A stretch of DNA of 64,000 nucleotides, from positions 1 to 64,000 of the forward strand of contig JADJTX010000004.1 in the NCBI GenBank assembly GCA_016710985.1, written 5' to 3'. Origin of the DNA: Ignavibacteria bacterium. GTDB taxonomy: Bacteria; Bacteroidota; Ignavibacteria; Tepidaquicellales; Tepidaquicellaceae. Each line of letters starts with the position of its first letter. The first letter of the stretch is position 1. Shown piece after piece: positions 8,320-18,100 of the stretch. A program made the translations under genes and the position numbers. The notes under the pieces were generated by a model. That model saw nothing but the letters and a program-made list of their open reading frames with translations, ran no database searches and was not told the DNA's origin.

Positions 8320-9944
8320 CACTTTATCAACGTCATCTTCCTTGTCGCAATAAAGATACCAGCATTTACAATATAATAATATATTCCGCTTGACAGGCCA
8401 GCTGCGTTAAAATCAACAGAATAATATCCTGCTTGCCTTAATTCATTGACTAGAATACTTATCCCTTTCCTGAAATATCAAATACACTGATTTTTACTTT
8501 GCTATCAAAGGCAGATCGAAACTTATCTTTGTAGAAGGAATTAAACGGGTTCGGATAGTTCTGATATACTTTAAACTTTGAAGGAATACCGACACTAACC
8601 TCATTGTTTAAATTGAAGTATTTTAATTCACCATTGAGATCGATCTGTCTCAGTCTGTAATTGTAAACACCCGAAGCGAGATTCCTGTCAGTGAAAGTAT
8701 AGTTTTCCTGAACTGTAATTATTCCGTGTCCTGCAACTAAACCTGATTTTGCCCAGGTGCCGTTTACTGATTTCCTTTCTATGTCGAATCCGGAATTGTT
8801 TGTTTCAGATGAAGTAGACCATGTTAGATTTACATTTCTACCTACTACCTGTGAAGCAAATGCATTTAATTCTACCGGCAAAGGATAATCCAAGTTAATG
8901 ACTGAAACTGATTCGCCAGAATTAAAAGAGACGTATGGAATTCCGTTGTTTACTACCAGGCATGGCCAACTCACGTTGTCAAGGTTGGGGCTAATATATA
9001 TCCAGTTTCCATCTTCAAATTTAGTTACTTGTAGTCCGTTCCCTACCTCAATAAAAGCCACATATGGTGTAATTCCTGACATAGCAAGACTTTGTTCATT
9101 TGTAAAGATTCCTTTAACAGATCCTATATTAACCCAAAGATTACCGTTAAATCTTTTTGACCCTTGTCCCATCCAATTCTGCATATTCACTGAATGCAAT
9201 ATAAGGAACATTCTCATATGGTGGTGTTTCACAAAAAACGAGACTGTTGTATTCAGTAGTACCACTGCCCACAGATGACTGCCCAACATTAACCCAGCTG
9301 ACACCATCATATTTTCTGACGATAGTTCTTGTTCCGCCATCAAATGATGAGTATGCTACATATGGTATTCCGCTGTTGACTGCAAAGACAGAAAGCTAGG
9401 ATAAACAGGTACACCAAGATTACCAACATAGTTCCAGTTTGTGCCGTCAAAGTTCATAACTCCTACAACCTTGTGGTCTAGATCATCAGCCTCTATGAAT
9501 CCGACATACGGAACACCATTTGAGAAACAAAAGTGCATAAAGCCAGATGCCTTTTGCAGAGAACCCGGGATTACCAACATATTCCCATTCAATACCGTTA
9601 AACTTCATTACGCTGATCTTTCCGTTATGATCATTGTCAATGAAAGCTATGTAAGGTGTGCTGCCGGAAAATGCAATGCTTGAATGGCTTCCGTTAAATG
9701 CATTATTAGAACCCACATATTCCCAATCTATACTGTCATATTTCATGACACTTCCATTGAGAGATAAGTATGGTGTGCTTCCTAAAAATGCGAGACCCTT
9801 TATAAATGAATGATTATTGACAAATTCAGGATTTCCTACGTATTCCCAATCTGCCTTTGCGCTGTTATCAGTTATGAATGAAAGTGTGATAAGAAGTATT
9901 AGAGCATTTACAATTGTTGAAGAAAGTTTTTGAAGGATTTTCAT
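8320..9944 (-). CDS. Secreted protein with T9SS sorting domain (several frameshifts)
   Basis: An N-terminal signal peptide (residues 1-31, ending NSAKA) is followed by repeats of about 45 residues. Each carries a W-x-YVG motif and a P-Y-(I/V/L)-AF-type strand, resembling blades of a propeller. Near the C-terminus comes an Fn3-like stretch, then YQNYPNPFN and a terminal domain ending KMTLIK, the T9SS type A sorting signal. Type IX secretion would carry it across the outer membrane. The frame changes near 9490, 9350 and 8460, so intact pieces lie at 9486-9944, 9356-9592, 8459-9343 and 8320-8460. It may be a pseudogene or a victim of sequencing indels. The reconstructed length is about 540 residues. 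Confidence 0.7.
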
Positions 9945-10231
9945 GATGTTACCCTCCGATTTGAGCTTTAGATATATGATAAAAATCAGAGTTTGGTACT
10001 GGATACTGATTTAAAATATCATATTAATCTATTTTTTTAAAGTGTGCATTAATTATATTTAATATAAATAGCGAATAGAAGATCGCAAATAAAATTAATA
10101 TTATTGTATACAATTTAAAATGCAAAAATATCGAAAGGTAAATGAATTAAAACGAAAGACATTCTAATGTAGCAGGAAAAATCTATTCAAAATGATAGAA
10201 AATTTTAAATAAATAATCGGAATTATTAATT

Positions 10232-10507
10232 TCATTTCTGCTCAAACACATCTTCCGAAATATAAATAAACCCACCCCTGACAATATAATCTGTACCCTT
10301 CTTGAACTTCGGAGCTACAATGTAATTATATTCTACTTTCTTCCCTTCACTGGATGAATCATTTTCTTTCGCTTTCTTAATATATCTTTTTTTGTACTTC
10401 TTCCCATGAAGCAGATTATTCATCTGCTGATAAGAAATCTTTTTTTCCTCACGGTATTTCGAAGCGTGATAATATGTCTTGCCGTTATGTTTTATTATTT
10501 TTTCCAT
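10232..10507 (-). CDS. Unknown 91-aa basic protein next to integrase
   Basis: A small, highly basic protein. Residues 15-45 (Lys, Tyr, Arg, with an ISYQQMNNLL segment) could form a helix-turn-helix, as in excisionases or small recombination regulators. The C-terminal part is beta-rich and ends in Lys. It lies 31 bases downstream of the integrase on the same strand, and a TTCGGTTTAT element sits 9 bases before its ATG. An excisionase role is suggested only by position and charge. Confidence 0.5.
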   Translation of the reverse strand: MEKIIKHNGKTYYHASKYREEKKISYQQMNNLLHGKKYKKRYIKKAKENDSSSEGKKVEYNYIVAPKFKKGTDYIVRGGFIYISEDVFEQK

Positions 10508-10516
10508 ATAAATAGT

Positions 10517-10526
10517 ATAAACCGAA
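10517..10526 (-). promoter_or_regulatory. TTCGGTTTAT element upstream of the 91-aa gene
   Basis: Third exact copy of the island decamer, lying between the integrase stop and the start of the 91-aa gene. At 9 bases from the ATG it would overlap the ribosome-binding region, consistent with repressor binding or control of translation. Confidence 0.4.
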
Positions 10527-10538
10527 AATTATTAATAT

Positions 10539-11576
10539 TCAATATTTAAATCCCGACACAAAGTTATTCAGATCCTGTCTGAAGTTATGCAGATAGATCT
10601 CTGTTGTCTTTATTGATGAATGTCCTGCAAGCTCTTTTATATAATTGATCGGAACATTAAGCTTTGACAAATTAGAAAAATAAGTATGACGCAGACAATG
10701 AAAGTGAAGTGAATCATTTAGCTTAAGTTTTCTAAGCAGATTTTTAAACTTTCTGGTTATGTAAGACTTATCGTATGATGAACTTCCATCAACAGAAAAA
10801 ATATAACTGTCAGAATCAATGAGAAGGGGAGTGCCGGTATCAGAAAACAAAACTGAAAGATTCTCAACCAAAGCATCAGGAACAGGCACACTTCTGTTCT
10901 TCTTTGATTTAGTAGTAAACTGCTCTGAGTTAATGATGCTGATAAGTTTGTTATCTAAGTCAATATCTGAATATTTCAAATGCAGTATTTCATTAAGCCT
11001 TAAGCCTGTATAAGCTGCAATTGAAACGATAAGTTTAAATTTTCTGTGACTTATATTTCCAATCAACAGGTTTATTTCTGAATTAGTGAATGTTAATAAT
11101 TTTGTTTCCTGAATTCTGATTTGAGATATTTTACTTAGCTGATTAAATGACAAGAGATTAAATGTTACGCAATAATTAAAAAAGGATTTTATTGTTCGCA
11201 GCTCAATGTTCAAAGTAACCGGAGATACAGACCTCAGCCTTTTTGATTTATATTCTTCTATATCAATGAGAGTTATGGATTTTAACGGCTTGTAGCCATA
11301 CATAGAATTGAGTTTACGAATTGTTGATTTATAAATCAGTAATGTTCCGGTTGTAAAGTTATTCTTTATGTAACTAAAAATGATTTCCTGTACATCATTA
11401 AAATACAAAATATCAGGAATAAAATTTTTATTATTTTTTTTCTTAAATTGGTCATGGACCAGGTCAGCTCTGGTTTTTAATTTTTCTTTTGTAGAAGCAT
11501 TTATTCTTTTCCCGGATTCGTTGTAATATCCGATGTACCAGTAGCCGCTGCTTTTTCTTTTGAAAAGGAATGACAT
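10539..11576 (-). CDS. Tyrosine site-specific recombinase / integrase
   Basis: The 345-residue protein has an N-terminal arm- and core-binding part (about residues 1-155) and a C-terminal catalytic domain. The tyrosine-recombinase residues are visible: Arg193 in TGLRLNE, the HxxR motif at His293-Arg296 (HCLRH), His319 in LAGHSS and the nucleophile Tyr328 (TEIYLH). It would cut and rejoin att sites to integrate or excise the element. It is the last gene before tRNA-Arg and points away from it, the standard arrangement for an element integrated in a tRNA 3' end. It differs from the chromosomal Xer recombinase at 46076-47010. Confidence 0.92.
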   Translation of the reverse strand: MSFLFKRKSSGYWYIGYYNESGKRINASTKEKLKTRADLVHDQFKKKNNKNFIPDILYFNDVQEIIFSYIKNNFTTGTLLIYKSTIRKLNSMYGYKPLKSITLIDIEEYKSKRLRSVSPVTLNIELRTIKSFFNYCVTFNLLSFNQLSKISQIRIQETKLLTFTNSEINLLIGNISHRKFKLIVSIAAYTGLRLNEILHLKYSDIDLDNKLISIINSEQFTTKSKKNRSVPVPDALVENLSVLFSDTGTPLLIDSDSYIFSVDGSSSYDKSYITRKFKNLLRKLKLNDSLHFHCLRHTYFSNLSKLNVPINYIKELAGHSSIKTTEIYLHNFRQDLNNFVSGFKY

Positions 11577-11670
11577 GATTTATTTTTTTAGTGATTACTA
11601 AATTGATAACTCTTAAATAACTGCTAATAAAATATAATACTTGTAAATTAAGGGTAGTTAGTTTATAAAA

Positions 11671-11689
11671 AACCCATATGTAATGGGTT
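11671..11689 (-). terminator. Terminator downstream of tRNA-Arg
   Basis: On the minus strand, AACCCAT pairs with ATGGGTT across a five-base loop and is followed by a T6 run. It lies 31 bases beyond the 3' end of tRNA-Arg and upstream of the integrase, so it would end the tRNA transcript. Confidence 0.6.
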
Positions 11690-11719
11690 ATATAAAAGTT
11701 TAAAATTTCTTTTAATTTG

Positions 11720-11793
11720 TACGCCCGACTGGAATCGAACCAGTAACCTACAGCTTAGAAGGCTGTTGCTCTATCCGATTGAGCTACGGGCGC
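11720..11793 (-). tRNA. tRNA-Arg (anticodon TCT)
   Basis: The minus strand folds as a complete cloverleaf. The acceptor stem is GCGCCCG with CGGGCGT (one G-U pair), there is a D-arm around AGCTC..GAGC, the anticodon stem ACAGC/GCTGT encloses loop CTTCTAA (anticodon TCT), and the T-arm contains GGTTCGATTCC. CCA is not encoded. TCT reads AGA/AGG arginine codons. Its 3' end faces the integrase, making it the presumed integration site of the island. Confidence 0.95.
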
Positions 11794-11880
11794 AAATATG
11801 ATTTATTATATTTTAAAATGTAATCTATTAAAAACACACTCAATAACACACAAGATAGCTAATATATAAAACTCTTTCAA

Positions 11881-14800
11881 TCATAAATCAAACCCGAAGA
11901 GCATCCCGAAATAGAAATTCCATTCTTTACCATAAGTAAGAAGCTCATCGTTATAAACCTGTGTAAATTCATTGAATCCGTAAGCGGCATCAAAGAAAAT
12001 GCTTGTCGGGAATACATAAAATGAAAATGCCTGCAATCTTAATTGTGCGCCGATATCCGATTTAAACTCACTTAATTTTGCCGAACTCCCGTTCCAGGCA
12101 TTTCCATAATCTCCATATAAAGAGAAGTACAATTTATCCAGATACAAAGGTGAAATCCGTGTATCAATGTTAGTAAAGATAGGAAGGCGATAAGTTAAAT
12201 TAGCAACTGCCATTCTCCCGCCTCCCAGTGAATAGAAAGGATAACCTTTCATTCCGGGAAGTCCGGTTGCATAAAAATCATAAAAGCTTTCTACCGGAGG
12301 ACCAAATATTGTTGCTGCGGTTAGTTTGACGGTAAGAGAATGCTTGTTATTAAATAGTCCGAATCCCTGAGTCAAAGACCCGTAAAGTTTATTTAGTCTG
12401 TTTGTTTCATAAGTTGTAGACACCGAACCGTCGTCATTTACGTCAATTGAAGGATTGATATCACTAACCTCGTAATCATATCTTAGTTGAAGATTTCTTC
12501 CTATTGGATTAATGTCTGAATTTTTACTTGGAATAGTGTAGTCGTAATTATAAGATAGGGAAAGATCGCTGGCTTTAAAATAAGTCTCATTTGTTGATCT
12601 TACCGAAATCCCGCTTCCGGGTACGGCAAATGCATCCAGGTTATAATCATACTTAGACAATGACCAACCGAATTTTACAATATGGTTGTAATTTATGATA
12701 TTAAAAGCCATTCCAAAATCAAACGAAAGAAGATTATATGAAATACCATCACTTATTGTATCCGTTGGGAAACCAATGTTTACGATAGCATTTCGAGTAA
12801 CATTATACCCATCCAGGGTAAATCTCGGTTCGAATTTTACTTTCTTTGTAAAAAAATCTTTGAAGAAAGGGAAGCCATTATTATACTCAAACTGGAGAAA
12901 AATATCTCTCTCCCCTTCGACATTTATAGAAGCGCCTCCGAATATAGAAAACCTGTTTAGTACTTCATTTGAAAAGAAGTAAAGACCCGGCTTAATTGCT
13001 TCGAAGAAACTGTACTGATCTTCTCTTTGATATGTATCGAATCTTAAGACAGGAACAATAGAAAGCGAAGTGAACTTGCTCTTATATGGTTTCTTCTCAT
13101 ACTTTGTAATATCCTTATCATTAAAATTCTTTAACTTGATCCAGTCATACTCACTTCCAGCAATTAGAGTATCGGTGACAGTATATTTAGGAATTAATTT
13201 TTCCGGCGGTATGTATGCTCCAAGTTCAGATGAATTCTTTTCTTTGAAGTCTTTCAGCAGCGCTATTTTATATCCGGTGGATTTATAGGAAGCGTAAGCA
13301 ATATTTCCGCTGCTGTCTACGGAAGGCATGAAAGCTCCGCCTATTACATTAGTAATTTGTTTGACATCCTTAGTTTCTAAATCCATGGAGTAAATATTAA
13401 AGATACCCGTTACATTGGATGCAAAATATAATTTCTTACCGTCTTTTGAAAATGAAGGATTCCTGTAATCAACTCCTTTATCATCCAGAATGAATTCAAT
13501 CTTTCCCGTTTCAATATCTATCTCAGCTAATTTTCTGGATTCTTCAAATGCAAAATCAAAAACAATCTTTTTCCCGTCCGGTGTAAATTTCGGATTATAA
13601 ACCTGTTCACCATTATTGAATGCAGTGATCGGATCATAATTAGTTCCATTTGCATCTGCAATTTCAAGATTAAGAGTACCGTCCTTATTTACTACAAAGC
13701 AGATCATTTTTCCGTCGGGTGAATATGAAGGAGAATAAGCTCTCATGTTTTCAGTAAGTCTTTTTTCTTCCTTTGATTTCAGATTGTACTCATACAGGTC
13801 GTATATGGATGAGTGATGAATCGTTGGGGGAGAATTTCTTTTTGCATAAATTATTTTTTTACCGTCAGGAGACCAGCAGTAATTAGTAGAGACAGGAGCG
13901 GTAATTACTTCACTCTCCTTTTTCTTAACATCGTAAATGAAAAGACCTGTGGAGCCGTAATCAAAATCCTGATTGGAAAGGTAAGCGATCTTTTTTCCAT
14001 CAGGTGAAAACTGTGGGTAATAATTTGCAAATCCCGTTTTCTCAATTAACTCACCGTCTTTCCTGTCTTTCTTTACATTGACAAGTCTCGCGTCATAATC
14101 TTTTTTAAGATAATCTTTCCATTCATAATACAAAACCTTTCCGTCAATCCCTAAAGTTTGTTTAATAGCCTTGTCCATACTAAAATTCAGAAAATCACCA
14201 AGATGTTCAGTTATCAGTTTTAATTTATCTTCACCATATGTCTGAGCGATATATCGGGTTAGCGCAAACCCAAGATTGTAAATTGATTCAGCCTTCAAAC
14301 CTGTGATTGATGAGAACTGTCCCATTTCACCCCAGGTAAGTAAATTCCCGTCTTCGATATAACTCCTTAGGATCATGTCTCTGTGTGAATCCCAGTATTC
14401 ATACGAAAGCTGCTGCCTCTGATACTGCGCGGTTCCCTCCGCAAACCATGCCGGAACGCCTACTCCTGATAAAGGGTATGATACAATCACATTCGGGTAA
14501 CCGTATAAAACGTCCGGACGTATTTCGTTTTCATATCCTAACCATTGAAGATAAAATGCGGGAAGTTTTCTTCCGTATTTCATTGCTGCCTGAACCTGTA
14601 TGGCATGTGTGAATTCGTGTGTAACTACATTGCGAAGCCAGTTGTGTGTTCCCCTGAGATCATAATCCATTCCGGATGCATAAATTTCTATCCGGTTTCC
14701 AAAATAGTCCGTAGCGCCGTTTGCAATATCTGAAACATCGTTCACAATAAATGTAACTTTCTCATTTGGTTTGTATTGATACAGTGAAGTAATAGGTCCG

Positions 14801-14997
14801 AAAACCTCTTCAGCAATTTTAGCAATCGTGTTGGCAGTTCTCTCAGTCCCACTATGGTAGTGAACATAAAAATGTTTTGTTTCAATTGTAAACCAGTCAA
14901 GTTCCGGATGAGGATCAAACTGAGAATATACTTTAATTGAAGGAACTAAACTAAAAAAAATAATAAGATAAAAATAAAGGATTTTAATATTAAACAT
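11881..14997 (-). CDS. Gluzincin metalloprotease-PD40 propeller-outer membrane barrel fusion
   Basis: This 1038-residue protein begins with a signal peptide (residues 1-25). Next comes a peptidase-MA-like zinc protease domain with HEFTH (His127, Glu128, His131) and a downstream Glu187 in WFAEG, the expected third ligand. From about residue 320 to 580 there are at least five TolB-type PD40 repeats (the FSPDGKKI pattern). The C-terminal ~400 residues are alternating, aromatic-rich beta strands with an LPGMKGYPF segment, like an Omp85/surface-antigen barrel, ending in FDL. It would sit in the outer membrane with its protease exposed. It is divergent from sprA across 164 bases. Substrate unknown. 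Confidence 0.8.
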   Translation of the reverse strand: MFNIKILYFYLIIFFSLVPSIKVYSQFDPHPELDWFTIETKHFYVHYHSGTERTANTIAKIAEEVFGPITSLYQYKPNEKVTFIVNDVSDIANGATDYFGNRIEIYASGMDYDLRGTHNWLRNVVTHEFTHAIQVQAAMKYGRKLPAFYLQWLGYENEIRPDVLYGYPNVIVSYPLSGVGVPAWFAEGTAQYQRQQLSYEYWDSHRDMILRSYIEDGNLLTWGEMGQFSSITGLKAESIYNLGFALTRYIAQTYGEDKLKLITEHLGDFLNFSMDKAIKQTLGIDGKVLYYEWKDYLKKDYDARLVNVKKDRKDGELIEKTGFANYYPQFSPDGKKIAYLSNQDFDYGSTGLFIYDVKKKESEVITAPVSTNYCWSPDGKKIIYAKRNSPPTIHHSSIYDLYEYNLKSKEEKRLTENMRAYSPSYSPDGKMICFVVNKDGTLNLEIADANGTNYDPITAFNNGEQVYNPKFTPDGKKIVFDFAFEESRKLAEIDIETGKIEFILDDKGVDYRNPSFSKDGKKLYFASNVTGIFNIYSMDLETKDVKQITNVIGGAFMPSVDSSGNIAYASYKSTGYKIALLKDFKEKNSSELGAYIPPEKLIPKYTVTDTLIAGSEYDWIKLKNFNDKDITKYEKKPYKSKFTSLSIVPVLRFDTYQREDQYSFFEAIKPGLYFFSNEVLNRFSIFGGASINVEGERDIFLQFEYNNGFPFFKDFFTKKVKFEPRFTLDGYNVTRNAIVNIGFPTDTISDGISYNLLSFDFGMAFNIINYNHIVKFGWSLSKYDYNLDAFAVPGSGISVRSTNETYFKASDLSLSYNYDYTIPSKNSDINPIGRNLQLRYDYEVSDINPSIDVNDDGSVSTTYETNRLNKLYGSLTQGFGLFNNKHSLTVKLTAATIFGPPVESFYDFYATGLPGMKGYPFYSLGGGRMAVANLTYRLPIFTNIDTRISPLYLDKLYFSLYGDYGNAWNGSSAKLSEFKSDIGAQLRLQAFSFYVFPTSIFFDAAYGFNEFTQVYNDELLTYGKEWNFYFGMLFGFDL

Positions 14998-15161
14998 TGA
15001 AAGTTAAGTTTTTAATAATTATAATTGACAACAAAAAAGAAAAAATTGGAAAGAGAGTTAAAATCGGTAAGAAATTTTCAAATAATCAAGAAGTTTTTAT
15101 TTATTAATTAAACACAATGTTTATAGAAGGATATTACTTTTTTGCAATTTAAAACCTGTAA

Positions 15162-18100
15162 TTGGGATCTACATCAGTAACAAATAATTTGTACAAGCTT
15201 TGGTCTGCAAAATTTTTGCTAATAATAATAATTCTATTTGTTATTAGCAATGTTTCTTTTTCTCAAGGCAGAAGAGACAGAGCTAATTCAAATTTTAATT
15301 ATAAAAAGACAACTCCGACCGATACTTCAGGAACAGCATTAGCTGATTCATTACTGGGAAGAGATTCTACAATAATTTTACCGGTTGATTCTACTGCTAG
15401 AATAAAATATTTTAAATATGTTCCGGAATACGCTTTCGGTACTACGATACCAAGAAAAACTTCACCGATCATTCTTGATAATTCCTCAAACATAAAAAAA
15501 GAAATTAGCTTTGATTCCTCGGGTAATGTTGTCATAACGGAAAAGTTTGATGATTATGACATCAGGGCTCCTCTTATCATACCCCTTGACCAGTATTTAG
15601 CTCAGCGTTCCGCAATTAACACGAACAATATTTTCGGAGAGATTGTCGGAGAAAAATTTCAGGGAAATACCAAAGATGATATCACTAAGCTCTTTGAGAA
15701 AATTACTGATATTACAATACCTCTGCCTTTTAAGTCAGAAAGTATTTTCGGACCACCTTCGCTTAGCCTGAAAATTAACGGAGCTGTTGATATTACGGCT
15801 TCATATCAGAATTCGACAAGTGATCAGACAATAATATCGGGATTAAGTAATTCGAATAACAGTATTAACTTCAAGCAGGAAGTTCAGCTGACTGCAAAAG
15901 GTACTGTCGGTGATAAGCTTTTTATTGATGCAGACTACAACACACAAAGATTATTTGATTTTGAAAATCAGCTTAAAATAAAATATGAAGGTTATGCGGA
16001 TGAAGTGATAAAAAGAATTGAAGGAGGAAATGTATCTCTTCAGACTAATTCAGGATTAATTGGTTCCTCGCAGGCATTGTTCGGAGTAATAGGAGATTTT
16101 CAATTAGGAGCACTTTCTTTATCAGCCGTAGTTTCTCAGAAGAAAAGTAAAACAGAGACAAAAGATTACAGCGGGGGAGCTGTTGAGCAGGAATATATAT
16201 TAAAAGCATGGGATTATTCCGACAATCATTATTTCCTTGATACAATTTATAAAACAAGTTTTTTAGATTTTTTTAATAACACCAATATTACTCAGCAAAC
16301 CAGTCAGCTGAGTGTGGATGACCAGTCGTTTGAAGTGTGGGTTCAGACCGATAATACGACTGTCGGTTACAGGAGGGCAGGTCTGCATGTAGATCTCGGA
16401 GCAATACCCACCAGTGGAAGCTATAATGATTCTTTAAAAACTGTTCCAAATCCTCAGCAGGGAACAAGTGCATTCGGATTAGTGAGGAAACTTCAAACCA
16501 GTGAATACTCTCTTAATAAATATGCCGGATTCATTACTTTAAAAATAAGCCTGCCCGATAATTATTTTGCAGGGGTGGCTTATAAGCGGACGCAGACCGG
16601 AGAGCAATTTGGAACTATAAGTACGGATACGAATGTGAAATCAACTGATACCTTAGTTTTAAAGATGGTAAAAGTACAAACCCTTATTCCTGCAAATACA
16701 CTTGCCTGGGAATTAAAGATGAAAAATATTTACCGTCTGCCGGTTTCAAGGATTGTGCGTGAGGGATTTGAATTTAAAGTTAATTTTCTTAGCGATGGTA
16801 TATACAATCCGACATTTCCGATTCCAAACCTAAATACGTACATTATTACAATCCTCGGACTTGATAAATATACAAACGGCAGGTCCGGAGGTCCCGATAC
16901 TCAATTTGATTTTCTTCCCGGTACTACAATTGATCAGGAGAACGGGTACATTATTTTTCCGACGTTAAAACCTTTTTTAACCAGTCTCAGAGATACAATA
17001 AACGGAATAACAATTGATTCATCCTACTGGTATCCGCAGATATATTCGGAATTAAAATCAAGCTCCAAATTGCTTCCGAACGCGAATAACTTTGAAATGA
17101 GAGGTAAAGCAAGAGGCGAAGCCGGAATTAGTAATACATTAAGTTTAGGATTTAATGTTGTACAGGGTAGTGTAGTAGTGAGAATAGGAGAGCAGACTTT
17201 AAATCCAAATGTTGATTATTCGGTTGATTATTCTACCGGAACAGTTGTTATCAGAAACGCTGCGGCTTTACTGTCAAAAGATCTGAGGGTTTCATATGAG
17301 ACAAACGATCTGTTTACTTTAGCCTCAAAAACTTTCCTGGGGATTAAAGGCGATTACAAAATATCTGAAAAAAGTAAGTTGGGATTTACGGTTGTAAATT
17401 TAAAACAGGAAACATTAAATGATAAAGTCAGAATAGGTGAAGAACCGACCAATAATACAATGATAGGGGTCGACTTTCAAACAGAGTTCAATTCCAAGCT
17501 TCTCACTAACCTGGTAAATCTCCTGCCCGGGTATAATACAAAAGCGCTTTCTACAGTTACATTAAGAGGTGAAATTGCTTCAATAAATCCCGATCCCAAT
17601 ACGAATAAAAGTGTGATACCCATAGATAATAATGAAGCTGTTGCATATATAGATGACATGGAAGGTGTTAAAAAGATCATCTCATTAGGAGGGACTTACA
17701 ACACCTGGACTTTTTCATCAGTGCCTCTTTCTGATTTCATAGGACCTCAGGACAGTCTTAAGTTAAAACAATCAAAGAGGGGAAAGATGAGCTGGTTCAA
17801 TATTGCAAACAGCGCTTTGCTGACAGATATTTATCCTAACAAAGATGTTCAGACCAGTCAGAATACAGTCACCCCTTTTTACATGGTTTACAATCCTACA
17901 AAACGCGGTACCTATAATTATAATGGAAAGTTTGATACTATCGGTACAACTACACCCGGAAATAAAGCTACGACATGGAATGGTGTAATGAAATATCTTA
18001 ATACTACAAGTAATGATCTTGTGAATGAGAACATTAATTTCATTGAGTTTAGCATGAAGATAGAACGGGAAATAATGCCGGAGATTTAGGAAGGTTAGTT

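Noticed and set aside
8898..9278. 126-codon plus-strand frame opposite the T9SS protein
   Set aside because: The minus strand carries the signal peptide, repeats and sorting domain; the plus frame has no supporting feature.
1..11700. Second copy of the tRNA-Arg 3' end as the island's far att site
   Set aside because: I looked by eye for the terminal ACGCCCGACTGG word and found none. Shorter matches such as GCCCGA are too short to mean anything.
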